Shown: positions 1 through 10,955, numbered from the stretch's first letter. The stretch is 64,000 bases of DNA from Brachycybe producta (GCA_036925085.1 JAUPFP010000003.1:8685942-8749941), one strand, 5' to 3'. The notes: generated by a model not told the origin, from the sequence alone. Numbers and translations: made by a program.

Positions 1-950
1 TAACACAATGTCAACCCACCCATCCACCTTTTCAGGCTCCGCAGGCATACCTTCCGGGAACCCGTAAGGAGGGAGTAGCACGGGCTCCACAGAATCGTGA
101 AGCTTCGCCAACGCCTCCAACACCGAGTTTGGAAGTTGTACCGAAGTACCCTGCAAAGCCTGGACGGCCAGTGCGGCTTGAAGAGCATCTGGATGTGCAT
201 TCCAGATGTCTTCCTGGAAATAAACTTTCCGGCTCACGACGTCCAACATAAGCCCAAACCGGGAAGCCAGGTCAACGCCTATTATGGCTTCCCCTTCACC
301 CTCAATGAGGAGAAGATGGGTATGTATGGACCGTCCGTGGATTGACATGTCCACGTACATGACTCCTATCTTGATGGAGTACCCGCTCATGCCCGTCAGG
401 AATGAGGGGAGGCTAACCTCCTGCACCGGTAACTCCATCTCCCGTGCCACCGACATGCTCATGACCGATACTTTGGCCCCGGTGTCGACGATCGACTCAA
501 CCAGCCGACCATCTATCGACACCGGAACACACGGTGCCCCACGCAACCGTCGTTGCCCGACATTACTTTTCTGAGCCTCATCCGTTCTCCCGTCCCCAGA
601 AGACGGTCGTACCGGATGCTCAGGGGCCTGGCTTCCAGTCTCCACTCTAGGAGACTCACCAGGCCTGGGCGACAGCATGGGCGCACCAACACTCGAAGCC
701 CTCGTAATGCCCGCACCATTCAAACCTTCTTCCCCACCATCAGAAAAGAAAGGTGCCACCCAGCTCTCCAGCCAGGGAAGCGCAGCTTCCAGTGTGGGGC
801 TTGGCTCCTGAAATACCCAACGGGTAATTTCCGGGTCCGCAGACCTAGCCAGAGGCACCCCTGCTTCATGCAGGATACCCACATATCTGAGACTGCCCGA
901 AGGTTTGCTACTTCCTTACTTTGCCGGCTTTGCCGGGCACCTGAGTTTTC
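1..950 (-). pseudogene. Gypsy aspartic protease region, copy A
   Basis: The minus strand encodes a retropepsin-type region matching copy C. A D-T-G-A core followed by V-S-V-M lies near 470-490, and a conserved V-E-S-I lead-in precedes it. This enzyme would cleave the Gag-Pol polyprotein. Downstream comes the linker found in C, with an I-G-V-D-L-A-S-R-F-G-L motif. The region is split between frames and lacks a 31-bp piece near 550, so it is a relic. Similarity to the 46118-47716 ORF is the main support. Confidence 0.75.
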
Positions 951-962
951 AAGCATTACCGG

Positions 963-2740
963 TCAACTGCAATTCAGTTCTGCAGTGACCGGCGCCGGTT
1001 TGACGAGGGCGACAGGCAGATAGAACATCTGTCCATCAACTACGGTGGACAGATACTCCCAGCACTGCAGTACTACTGGTGCTAGACCCGGCATGTACCG
1101 CGCCACTGGGCTTTCGCCCGGTGGTACTCGAGCAACCTGTTTTTGGGCAACTGCCTTTGGACAGTCCTTCTTAAGGTGACCCATTTGGTTACACTGAAAG
1201 CATGGACCGGGTTGTATACGAGTAGAACCTCCACCTCCAGCCGTTTGGCCGAACCCTGACGGGGCTGCTGTGGACTTATTTCCACCCTGGCTCCGCCACT
1301 TCGTCTTTCTTCCCTTCTGCCCTCCGGTCTTGGCAGTAGCTCCGTCCAATTTGGATGGTGCCGCTGCCTTCGCACCCGAAGAGGTAGAAGTAGACGTAGC
1401 AGAGCTCTTGGGCTTAGCCACATCACCAGAGGCCTTGACCGTAGCCTAGGCCCCTGGTTTCGTCAATGTACGGGCAGGTAACGCTCCCGCCGTTAGCATG
1501 TCGGCCTCGACCAACATTGCCTCGGTGGTAAAGTCCCTGACCGTCTCAGCTTTCAATCCCCAGAGAGGTCTGAGAATCTCCGGCTGCAGTTTCTTCTTAT
1601 ATCGGAGGAGTCGACACGACTCATCCTCACCAAGAAAAACTCGTTCTGCCAGCTCAACAAAGCGCCAGTAGAACGCCTGGAGTGATTCCGCAGGCCCTTG
1701 CTTCATGGCCTCGAAATGGTCAAAACAGGCCTGAGCCTGATTCTTGGTTCCGAAGCGGTGAAGCATAGCCTGCCTCAACTCCGGCCAGGTTAGGTTCGGA
1801 TGGCACTCCACCAAACAGGCATAATGTTCCTCAGCCGGACCATCCAGCAGGTACGTAAAGAAGCTGCACCTGGCTTCATCCGTCCAGCGCTGAGCCTAGA
1901 TCTCCGACGGGACAGCCGGTGCAGGCGTCCACGGTGTGGTACTTAACCGCCGTGGTGCCCTGCTCCGGTTCCCCAAAGTCTCAGCATCAGGATCAGCATC
2001 CACGGGATCCACGAGGTGGACCCGCGGTCGCTGAATGGGCGGAGGGTCTTCCCGACCACCTCCCGCAGGAGCGGTCCGAGTTCCTCCTCCCGGAGGCATC
2101 CGCCCGGTCAGAGCCGGCGGCACCTCCCTCTGTGCACCTCCCCGGTGCACGGGCAACGGTGTGAAACGAGGGTACTCCCCATGGAGCCTCCGGCCCACTG
2201 GGGAAAGATGACCCTGCCACCGCAGTTCATCAATCCCCCTGGCAACCTAACGAAGCTGCTCCTCAGTCATCAATGCCAACCATGACGCCGTGTCCACCGA
2301 GGATGGCTCCGGGGTCCCTACCACCTCTCCTGGTAAGAGATTACCTCCACGTCCAACCGGACGGGAGGCGGTGGAGGTTAACAGGCCGGCCATAGGCCGT
2401 CCGCCTGTCCCAGTCGGGGTCGGTAACCCTCCATCACCACCGTCTACCGGTGCTCCACCGGAGACAGTGCCACGACGGTGTGACCGCACTGTCACGAAGT
2501 CTCCAGCCGGAGGTTGGTCCATAGGGTCAACCCCTACGACACCTTCCTCCGTGGAATCACCGGGTACGTTCCTGCCAACAGCACCCCCAACAGGGTGCTG
2601 TCATCCGGCCGCCTACCACGGCCGACGGTGCGGGAACGCAACTTCAACCCTTCCAACAAACTGCTTCCCCGACCAGACATCGGGAAAACAGGGTCTTGGC
2701 CGATTTCGTCCGTGCGAACACGGGCAAAACTGGCCACCAC
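963..2740 (-). pseudogene. Gypsy gag, copy A, frame-broken
   Basis: Minus-strand gag. From its 5' end it has a Pro/Gly/Arg-rich N-terminal part (about 2740-1900), a capsid-like stretch (1814-1446) with a W-P-E-L-R-Q-A-M motif, and a C-terminal zinc knuckle of CX2CX4HX4C type (C-F-Q-C-N-Q-M-G-H-L-K-K-D-C) near 1165-1205. It would form the particle and bind element RNA. The frame changes several times and there is a stop between capsid and knuckle. The same domain order is almost continuous in copy C (47734-49089). Confidence 0.8.
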
Positions 2741-2759
2741 TTGTCGAAAGGAACTCTAC

Positions 2760-3345
2760 CGTAAAATACGGTGAATTTATGGACAAAAGTCCGCAAAACA
2801 CCGACAATTACCGGTAGAACCGTAAACTACCGCAGTTTCACGGACAAAAGTCCGTGTCCCATGGTCAGATTTACGGTGGAGTTCCTTTCTACCGTTTTCG
2901 ACCAGTGACATACGAACAACCGTCCATTATTCACCGTCTAATCGCGGTACAAAGCTCTTTCACCGTCCTAGAACAGAGATACACGGACAACGGTCCGTAA
3001 TCTACCGGTTACCGGTACGGTTAAGTTCCCTTTTCACCGGGTTCTATCGGTCATGCACGGTAAATCACTGTGCAACCGATATACTGACGGTAAAAATAAC
3101 CGTTATCCCACATTCAGACGGTCCTGCACGGTCAACCACCGTGCCCACCGTCCTACTTACGGATAACCTAGGGCTTTCCCCGGTGACCACCACGGTATCA
3201 CGGACAACCGTCCGTGTCCCACAGTCCTTCACCGGACTACTACGCCCTAAGCCGCATTCGGCCGTAGTTCCGTGGCAAATGTCCACGCCCTACCGGCACA
3301 CACACGACTCTGGTCTTACCGACCGCACAAGAGAGGCTGGTGGTA
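2760..3345 (-). repeat. Hairpin-rich Gypsy leader, copy A
   Basis: Untranslated leader between LTR and gag. It holds several short palindromes of the form ACGGAC-N4-GTCCGT (for example near 2777, 2839, 2981 and 3200), separated by stretches rich in ACGGT and ACCGT. The same arrangement occurs in copies C and D. Confidence 0.7.
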
Positions 3346-3349
3346 GCGC

Positions 3350-3367
3350 TACCCGGCACCTCCACCA
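3350..3367 (-). promoter_or_regulatory. tRNA primer binding site, copy A
   Basis: On the minus strand, two bases after the LTR end, is TGGTGGAGGTGCCGGGTA. Its start, TGG, pairs with the tRNA CCA end, and position and spacing are those of a minus-strand priming site. Copies C, D and E have the same site (TGGTGGAGGCGCCGGGTA). I did not assign the tRNA. Confidence 0.75.
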
Positions 3368-3369
3368 AT

Positions 3370-4139
3370 TGTAACAACCCGACCGGGCCGTTACAATACC
3401 CACGGTAAATTTCGCTTAACTTACCATAGCTTGACCTCCTTGAGACAGGTCGAAGCGCTGGCCAGCCCTCCTCTTGCACCTGTCTGTGCCACGGGTAGTG
3501 CCGGTTGGAGGTCGACTCCCTCGCCGCACGTTGCAGGACGAAAAACCGCCGAACAAGACGAAGAGTCCACGGTAGATTCCCGATGAATCCTACCGTGGAA
3601 CCGTGCGTGAAGAACCGGCCGACATGCCGGAAAACATGACGGAACAGGACGGTGATGGTGACGGTGTTCCCCCATACCAGAACCCCACCCTCCCCACGGT
3701 AACTTCCCCAGTTATTATAAGATAAATAATCAGACACGGACACAGTGGTTAAGAGAGTGAAAATTTATTCAACAAAATAAATGAAAACACTCACAGACAT
3801 ATGATGAATCTCCTGACTAATAAAGCCAGGAGAGGAGGTCATTGACCTCTATCCACAATGGAAACAAAAGATGAAAAGGTGGCCATCTTGGCCACCTGCT
3901 GAAATTGAAAAGAGCAATCACAGAACCACATGCACACAGCATCAGGGTGAACTTTCCACTGCCCAGATAAAATGGCCACCGCCATATATATCACCCCCAG
4001 GCTGCTCCACCTGGGGGAGGACAGGGACCCTTGCTGGCCATTTTGTTGTCTGCCTGGCAACCAATTTACAGGTGCCTAGCAGACGACATGGGAATTTAGT
4101 TTTGCTCCTTTTGGAGCAAAACTAAACTGGGTCGTCACA
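3370..4139 (-). repeat. LTR of Gypsy family 1, copy A (5' LTR)
   Basis: 770-bp long terminal repeat. Read on the minus strand it starts TGTGACGACCC and ends GGTTGTTACA, with TG...CA ends. It aligns with the 50377-51153 LTR. A hairpin with a nine-base-pair basal stem lies at 3567-3598. The right flank starts ACGC; the matching left flank is outside the window, so the target duplication cannot be checked. Confidence 0.9.
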
Positions 4140-4464
4140 ACGCACAACAGAATCAAGACAAAAATCAATCATATGAATGTCTAACTTATATACACATGCA
4201 GTCCTGCTCATGTGATATAAGTTGACCAATCATTTAACAATATGTAAATGAACATAACCTCCTGGGTCACCATGTAAGTCTATGGTCACCTCAAGGAACA
4301 TGTCAAAATCATTTTATTGCTATGCTCAACATATTTATTGAAAAAAATAGAAAGATGATTGAAGCTGGCTGCACATTCCCAGGCTCTTTTGGCCACACAT
4401 GCATCTTCGTTTCCTTAGTAATGGCACGAACAAACCATTCTTTCTCTTTTCTCAGAGGTGAGAG
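4140..4464. other. AT-rich spacer, nothing recognised
   Basis: About 325 bp between the family-1 LTR and the THAP relic. I see no long ORF, repeat or RNA gene. Confidence 0.5.
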
Positions 4465-4760
4465 GTGAAAGAGAGCAGTGTTACAAAGATAATAAATTTT
4501 ATTGATTTGTTTGTTACACCTAGCCGAATTCTGTTATACGTTTTTGTTGACATGTACAGAGGAAACTGTTGCAGTGTCGCTAACTGCAAAAACAATGCTA
4601 TAGTTGCAAAATCATCAGGAGAGCATTTGACTTTTTCCACTTTCCTAAAGGTCAGAAAATTAGGAAGCAGTGGATCCAAAAATGTTACAGAAAAGATAAA
4701 TTTAATATGGAAAATGGCAGAATTTGTAGTAAACACTTCAAATGAAGATTTCATTAATTC
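4465..4760 (+). pseudogene. THAP-type zinc-finger relic
   Basis: From the Met near 4551 the + strand reads M-Y-R-G-N-C-C-S-V-A-N-C, a typical THAP start. After a one-base frame change near 4630 the next frame gives F-H-F-P-K, a W (in K-Q-W-I-Q-K), and near 4740 C-S-K-H-F. That is the C2CH pattern of a THAP DNA-binding domain: CX2-4C, FHxFP, W, CX2H. A stop follows at once, and no transposase domain is seen downstream. THAP domains occur in P-element-like transposases and in host factors; which kind this came from is unclear. About 65 bp at the start (4490-4555) also occur inverted near 9880-9945, which favours a mobile origin. Confidence 0.65.
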
Positions 4761-4784
4761 ATTCATTTCAACAATATTGTAACA

Positions 4785-7729
4785 AAACACTTTTGTGGGG
4801 GATAAAATATACCAAAAAGCGGTTGGCTAAGCTGCTTATTCTATCGTGGTTCGGGAGAAAGTGAACAAATGAATCCTTTTCCATTTCCTCACAAGTTCTT
4901 ACTTGCTGAACTTTTACAGTTAAAATAAACTTTTAGCTGTCTGCTACCCCTCGGGCTTTCGCTCATTAAAAGCTAGTTGATCGTGTTGTCCCTTGAAGTT
5001 TCATCGAGAAATGATGATCCAGGTTTATACCTGGGTTGGCAGTTCGAGATAATTTAAAGCATAATAACCATTTATTTACAATTTTTTCCATCGAGGTCTA
5101 TCCCAAATTGGGCATAGATTTTCAGTTTACAGAATGCTTGATAAATATCAAAAACACGGCCTTTTTATACCCAAAAAGAGGATACTGAGAACACTTTCTC
5201 AGTATTCTCGGATTGGGCAAAATCACAAGCAAAAACCAAACTGGCCAATCAATGTGATTGACCTGTGGTCAACAAAAATACAAAAAATGACTTTTCGTCA
5301 ATTAATTCAATTCAATTAAATACACCTGCAATCAGCTCGAAAGCCATGTGGCAGGGAGGGATTGCTCCCAATCACGACTGATTGTCATTATTTAAAAATA
5401 AGACATCATCATGAAATTGAAATCATCCTAACAAAGAACTATTCACAGGAAGAGAATTCCATAGTCTAATAACATTAGGAAGAAAAGACCAAAAATATGC
5501 ATCAGTCCTAGCCATTAATTCTTTGAAAGTTTTTGAATGCCCATATCTACTTTTACGAGGATTTCTAGTTAGTAAACCATTAAGCAGGGTAACGTTATCA
5601 CAAGACAGCGAACATCCCAGAAGAGCGAGGCTTTGCTCATTTCTTCGGCCTGCTAATGATTCCCATTCTAGCTCTTGGAGAATAGACGATACGCTGTCAG
5701 TATACGCATACCGTCCCTTTACAAATCTTGCAGCCCTATGCTGCACCATTTCTATTTCTTGTTTTAGATTATTTCTAAATGGGTTCCAAATTGGGGAACA
5801 ATATTCTAAGATAGGTCTAACTAGGGTAAAGTAACAGACCTTCTTTACATTTTCTTTACAATGTTTAAGGGTGCGTTAGACAAACCGCAGCCTTTGATTA
5901 GCTTTGGCAACTGCTTTGGTTATATGATCTTTCCAAAGCATGTCCTTGGACAAGGTTAAGCCAAGATATTTGATGGTATCAACATGGGTTAGCTGAACAT
6001 CTCCCATTGTGTAATCTGCCATGAACGATTCTCGCTTTCGGGAAACTCGCATAACATTGCATTTACTCCTATTCAGTTGTAAATGCCACTCAGAGCACCA
6101 CTCTTCAACACTGTCTAGATCTCTTTAGAGGACTTCACTATCCTCATTATCCCTAATCTTCCTGTAAACAACAGCATCATCTGCAAACAAACGCATCGTA
6201 CTGTTGCATCTGTCTGCCAGATCGTTTATGAACAGAAGGAAAAGCAGTTGTCCAAGAATGCTACCCTGAGGTACACCAGATGTTACTTTAGCCCAGTCTG
6301 ACACAGCACCATCAATTGGGACTCGCTGTTGTCTATTTGATAAGAATGATGATGTCCACGAAATTACTTGTTTATTTAAGTTAAAAGTCATCATTCTTTT
6401 AATTAGTAGTGAATGCTTCACTGTATCAAATGCTTTTGCAAAATCTAAAATCTAAAAATACCAAGCCAATTCGCCCTTACTATCCAAGCCAGATTGTATG
6501 TCTTGGATGAATAGTGCTAGCTGGGTATCACATGATCTGCCTTTTCGAAAACCATGCTGGTTTTCATGAATTAATTTATGGTTTTTTAAATGCTTGATTG
6601 TATTAGAATAAAATATATGCTCGAGAGTTTTACAAACAATGGAGATCAGAGAAGTGGGTCTATAGTTATTTGGACAATTTTTATCTCCTGTTTTAAGAAT
6701 TGGGCAGATATTTGCTTGCCTCCATGCCATAGGCAATATACCACTATCAAGGGAATCTTGGAAAAGTTTACTTAAAAAAGGACTAACTTCTGTGGCCAGC
6801 TCCTTTAGCAATCTTGGCGAGATTTCATCTGGACCAGCTGATTTATTAACATCTATATTACAAAGCAAATTTTGTAATCCAGTGGAGTTTATGATTATAT
6901 CAGGCATGACATGAAATAAGGTGCCAAGTTGTGGTTCCTCATTGCCATCATTAGCATGAAAGACACTTTGGAAATAATCGTTAAGTGTGCTTGCAATAAC
7001 CTGTTTGTCCGTACAGACATCACCAAGTGGTGTTATAATTGAAGTTATATTATTTTGAATTTTGTTGAGATTTTTTACATATTTCCAGAACAACTTGGGA
7101 TTTTTATGGAGTGATGCCCCTAACACATTATTAGCAAAGTTTAAGTGTTCTTTTTTAAGCAAGCTTTTCACAAGACATCACTGGGAATTAAACTGCAATT
7201 TAATAGTAACATTCATTTTAATCTTCATTTTAGATCTAAATTTGCGTTGTTTACGAAGAGCGCGGCGTATCTCATTGGTGTACCAAATTGGTTCCAAGCT
7301 TGATTTTACATTTTTGAATGGGATGAATTTATTTATGCCATTAGAAATGACACTGACAAACAATGACCACTGTTGGTTTACATCTTTTGATAATCCGCTT
7401 TTATTTTTATTTTTCAGTTCATTTGTTACAAAGAGCTTAAAATTAGCCCAATCAGCTTTATTGTACTGTAGGACTTTTGGAGAATTCACAAAAAAACACA
7501 ACCTCATTGACTTAATGCTACTGCTGATCGGAACGATCTCTTTGTATTAAGGGGTGGGACTGCGAGAAAAAATGACCCAAGACCCAAAAGGTGACCCAAG
7601 GCATGATATTGGTATCGTCAGCTGATAGAACTAGGTCAAAGTTCCAGGCCAATCCAAAATAAAAACAAATGATCCAGAATAAACTAAGCGAGCCAGGATC
7701 GCTCCTGGACTTATCGTTTCAATATACAA
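4785..7729 (-). mobile_element. LINE-like retroelement, copy 1 (no endonuclease seen)
   Basis: The minus-strand element runs from a non-coding 5' block (about 7729-7510), through a broken reverse-transcriptase ORF (7507-5423), to a 3' segment (about 5400-4785). Its ends are defined by a second copy on the + strand (about 53609-58224) that shares the 5' block and the 3' segment but has lost the ORF. The coding part begins with the linker that normally follows the endonuclease in Jockey/CR1-group LINEs, and no endonuclease domain lies upstream. The 3' segment contains a TATA-like motif and is the target into which the TTAA element inserted in copy 2. Limits are approximate (about 10 bp). Confidence 0.75.
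5423..7507 (-). pseudogene. Non-LTR reverse transcriptase (Jockey/CR1-group-like), broken
   Basis: Minus-strand pieces in order: 7507-7178, the basic linker after an endonuclease; 7171-6452, with the G-P-D-E-I-S-P motif and C-P-I-L-K; 6421-6125, with G-V-P-Q-G-S-I-L-G and the catalytic F-A-D-D box at 6177-6188; and 5749-5423, the usual C-terminal part with V-Q-H-R-A-A-R-F and R-L-W-N-S-L-P. Stops or frame changes separate them near 7172, 6450 and 6124, and another falls between 6124 and 5749. The enzyme would prime cDNA synthesis at nicked target DNA. The catalytic Asp pair is kept, but the ORF cannot be read through. Confidence 0.85.
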
Positions 7730-7804
7730 TATGACAATACAATTTTGTAATAATAGAAAGTAACGTTAAATTGGTTGTTAAAGTCAACCATTATATATAT
7801 AATA

Positions 7805-8200
7805 AGCCAGGTCTGTGTGTGTAACATCGGAATTTATATAAATTTAAATAAATGAAATGCTTTTTTTTCTCAAGGTCAACTATATGTTGCACACTCCCCA
7901 TTAAAACCCCCATTGATAATAAATTGGAAAGGGGAAAAGGTTGGAAAGTGTAGAAGGGGGAGAGAGAGAAACGTGGAGGGGAAAAAGTGAGAGGGGGTGA
8001 CTGAAATTGAAATGAAAGGAGTAAAACAGGAACAAACGACGCGCATGTGCACACCAGAGAAAATGAAAAACTCATTTTCTCTTTCAAATATAAAAAGGGG
8101 AGGGGATAATAGTAGCAAAATTAAACTAAAGTTTATCACAGACAATTGTGCCCAGCAATTATGTCAACATTATGTTGCACTCTCTCGATCCATGCCATAA
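7805..8200 (+). repeat. GA-rich dispersed repeat, copy 1
   Basis: About 360-390 bp matching 61985-62297 in the same orientation. It starts CATCGGAATTTATATAAATT, runs through a purine-rich GGGGGAGAGAGAGAAACG section and a TATA-like AATATAAAAAGGGG near 8085-8105, and ends CAATTGTGCCCAGCA. Its first part recurs again at 9440-9505, on the far side of the minisatellite. The type of element is unknown. Confidence 0.7.
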
Positions 8201-8204
8201 CAAC

Positions 8205-8630
8205 AATTAACCCTAATGGAACATTTTCCATAAAACCATTTACCCAAATGGAACATTTTCCCTAAAACCATTTACCCTAATAAAACATTTGCCCTAAAAC
8301 CACTTGCCCTAAAACCAATTTCCCTAAAACCAATTTCCCTAAAACCACTTGCCCTAAAACCAATTGCCCTAAAACCAATTGCCCTAAAACCACTTGCCCT
8401 AAAACCAATTGCCCTAAAACCATTTGCCCTAAAACCATTTGCCCTAAAACTATTTGCCCTCAAGGAACACTTGCCCTAAAACCATTTACCCTAAAACCAT
8501 TTACCCTAAAACCATTTACCCTAAAACCAATTACCCTAAAAGTATTTACCCTAATAGACCATTTGCCCTAAAACCACTTGCCCTAAAACCATTTGCCCTA
8601 AATCTATTTGACCTCACCAATATTTAGACT
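8205..8630. repeat. Minisatellite, left array
   Basis: About 25 copies of a 16-17 bp unit of the form CCCTAAAACCAATTG with C/A/T variation. Units vary and drift. The array is the inverted counterpart of 8640-9425. Confidence 0.9.
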
Positions 8631-8639
8631 ACTCATTAG

Positions 8640-9425
8640 GGAAACATCCCTTTAGGGCAAATGTCCCTTTAGGGCAAATGTCCTTTTAGGGCAATGTCTT
8701 TAGGGCAAATGTCCTTTTAGGGCAAATGTCCTTTTTGGGCAAATGTCCCTTTAGGGCAAATGTCTCTTTAGGGCAAATGTCCTTTTAGGGCAATGTCTCT
8801 TTAGGGCAAATGTCCCTTTAAGGCAAATGTCCCTTTAAGGCAAATGTCTCTAGGGCAAATGTCCCTTTAAGGCAAATGTCCCTTTAGGGCAAATGTCCCT
8901 TTAGAGCAAATGTCCTTTTAGGGCAAATGTCCCTTTAGAGCAAATGTCCTTTTAGGGCAAATGTCCTTTTAGGGCAAATGTCCTTTTAGGGCAAATGTCC
9001 TTTTAGGGCAATGTCTCTTTAGGGCAAATGTCCCTTTAAGGCAAATGTCTCTAGGGCAAATGTCCCTTTAAGGCAAATGTCTCTTTAGGGCAATGTCTCT
9101 TTAGGGCAAACATCCTTTTAGGGCAAATGTCCTTAGGGCAAATGTCCTTTTAGGACAAATGTCCTTTTAGGACAAATGTCCTTTTAGGGCAAATGTCCTT
9201 TTAGGGCAAATGTCATTTTAGGGCAAATGTTCTTTTAGGGCAAATGTCCCTTTAGGGCAAATGTCCCTTTAGGGCAAATGTCTCTTTAGGGCAAATGTCC
9301 TTTTAGGGAAAATGTTTTTTTAGGTCAAATGTCCCTTTAAGGTAAATGGTTTTAGGGCAAATGTCCCTTTAAGATAAATGGTTTTAGGGCAAATGTTTCT
9401 TTAGGGTAAATTGTTTTAGGACAAA
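8640..9425. repeat. Minisatellite, right array (inverted relative to left)
   Basis: About 45 copies of a 16-17 bp unit, AGGGCAAATGTCCTTTT, with point and length variants. The shared core GGGCAAATG is the complement of CATTTGCCC in the left array, so the two arrays face each other across about 10-50 bp near 8627-8645. Confidence 0.92.
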
Positions 9426-9520
9426 AACTTAATCAGAATGAAATTTAAATGAACCGCTTTTTTCTCATGGTCAACTTTATGTTGCACTCTCCCGATCCAA
9501 GAACCCGAACAATAGTAAGG

Positions 9521-9724
9521 ACAGGAACGTAAAGACAGTAAAATACAGTTGTTTCCCCCGCCTTTTTATTAGGGCCAGCAACTTTTAATTATTTTGTTAT
9601 GTCGTCTGATGTCACATGCCCCGTTCTTTTCAATTTCCAATTGGTTGATATTTGGTCTGACAGTCATAAAAGGGCGGGGCACACGACTGTATCTCCGACT
9701 ATCTCCCTGTCTTCACATACCTGT
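9521..9724. mobile_element. Palindromic MITE, copy 1
   Basis: 204 bp with terminal inverted repeats starting ACAGG (left ACAGGAACGTAAAGACAG, right end CTGTCTTCACATACCTGT). The core is CCGCCTTTTTAT...TAATTATTTTGTT and its complement ATAAAAGGGCGGGG. It belongs with four more copies in the window. No convincing target duplication. Confidence 0.75.
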
Positions 9725-9734
9725 AACATTATTA

Positions 9735-10366
9735 AGGTGCTTATAAAAACACAAGTGGTCAAGGCGAATTACTTCATGACAACCAGACAGTCACACAAAA
9801 ATAAACTAGATGCCACCGTCATTTATGATGGGTTACCTAACTAGTTTTAGTGATAATTTGGCAAAATTTAAAAAACATGTCAACAAAAACACATAACAGA
9901 ATTCGGCTAGTTGTAACAAAAAGATCAATAAAAGGTATTAATACCATAAAAAACAAATATCTATAGAAAAAAAAATTGACAACAAGCCAAACAGAAAATT
10001 GTTTTTTTTTTTTTCAGTGTGTGAAATATGGCCAAACATAAACAAATAAAGTGTTGACACCAGTAACGTTCCAATATAACATCGACCTTTGGTGATTTGT
10101 GATATGAGCACACCTTACATACTCTACAAACCTTGACTCAAGCTGCGATTATGGAGCGGACATTTCGAAAAGGATTAGAATCGTCATTTTTAAAAGGATT
10201 AGAAAATACATTTATCAAACTAGTGTATGGAAACTTGTGCACATGCACACGGACCTGTTTTCCTTCTGTGTATCTCCTATCTCCTTTTATTCTGTGCTAT
10301 CAGTGAGCGCAGATTGGACTCATTGAAATTCACCAAATTGCCACCAATGCTGCTCTTTTTTTTTTT
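9735..10366. other. AT-rich spacer with one short inverted match
   Basis: No gene seen. Positions 9880-9945 are an inverted copy of 4490-4555, the lead-in of the THAP relic. Positions 9812-9845 resemble 62455-62480. Confidence 0.5.
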
Positions 10367-10561
10367 ACAGGCAAGTAAAGACAGTAAGATGAAATCGTTT
10401 GCTCCGCCCCTTTTATGAGGACCAGTAACTTCTAATTGGTTTGTTTTGTGGTCTTACGGCACATTCCCCGCCCGTTTCAATTTCCAATTCGTTGATATTT
10501 GGACTAATGCTCATAAAATGGCGGAGCAAATGACTGTATGTTCCGGTCTTTACATGCCTGT
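10367..10561. mobile_element. Palindromic MITE, copy 2
   Basis: 195 bp starting ACAGGCAAGTAAAGACAG and ending TCTTTACATGCCTGT, with inner arms GCTCCGCCCC and GGCGGAGC. It sits in T-runs, so its target duplication cannot be defined. Confidence 0.78.
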
Positions 10562-10692
10562 TGTTTTTTTTTTTTTGTGCTGTTCGATTTTTCATTCGAT
10601 TTATCGTTTATTACATGTAGAAAAATCGATGTTTCCTGTGCAAGCATCGATGTTTGTGATACATCGATATATACTGCCCATCATAATTGTTT

Positions 10693-10891
10693 ACACAGGC
10701 ATCTCCAGACAGCTTCAGCATTTCTTTCACTCCGCCTTTTAATGAGCGTCATCAATTTTTTATTGGTTTCTTACTGGGTTTGACGTCCCATGCTCCACCC
10801 TTTTTATTTCTAATTGGTTGGTATTTGGTGTGACGCTCATACAAAGGCGGAGCGAAAGAAATTCTGAAGCTGTCTACAGATGTCTGGGTGT
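10693..10891. mobile_element. Palindromic MITE, copy 3, next to the ERO1 promoter
   Basis: About 200 bp. The left end ACACAGGCATCTCCAGACAGC pairs loosely with the complement of the right end GCTGTCTACAGATGTCTGGG. Inner arms are CTCCGCC and GGCGGAG. It ends about 25 bp before the ERSE-like site of ERO1. Confidence 0.72.
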
Positions 10892-10915
10892 GAACTTCCT
10901 CTTTTTCAGTATGTC

Positions 10916-10934
10916 TCAATGACAAAGTTCCACG
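10916..10934 (+). promoter_or_regulatory. ERSE-like element upstream of ERO1
   Basis: TCAAT, nine bases, then CCACG. The ER-stress response element is CCAAT-N9-CCACG, bound by NF-Y together with ATF6 or XBP1; only the first base differs here. It is about 224 bp before the ERO1 start codon. ERO1 genes are unfolded-protein-response targets in other organisms, so the location fits. Confidence 0.5.
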
Positions 10935-10955
10935 TTGAAAATGATGTGTCAAAAA

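Larger units (their letters stand above)
1..3369 (-). mobile_element. Gypsy family 1 internal region, copy A (cut by window edge)
   Basis: Minus-strand internal part of a Ty3/Gypsy retrotransposon. It runs from the 5' LTR (3370-4139) through a GC-rich leader (about 2750-3350), gag (about 2740-963) and protease (about 950-1), and leaves the window before reverse transcriptase. It aligns along its length with the fuller copy C (46730-50376). Relative to C it has small deletions: about 31 bp near position 550 removes residues just before the protease, and a gap near 1895 removes part of gag. It also has in-frame stops such as the one near 1447. The reading frame is therefore broken and this copy cannot make the polyprotein. 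Confidence 0.9.

Noticed and set aside
2290-2817. 175-codon + strand ORF
   Set aside because: Antisense of Gypsy gag and leader; GC-rich sequence gives long chance ORFs, and the same occurs at 49134-49592.
8272-8463. ORF with a repeated R-A-N-G-F-like peptide
   Set aside because: Product of reading through the minisatellite; units vary in length and no start context or neighbouring exon supports it.
8205-9425. Telomere-like CCCTAA/TTTTAGGG sequence
   Set aside because: Units are 16-17 bp with a GCAAATG part, not 5-8 bp telomere repeats, and the array is interstitial and inverted.
8205-9425. CRISPR array
   Set aside because: No unique spacers between repeats and no cas genes; the DNA is eukaryotic.
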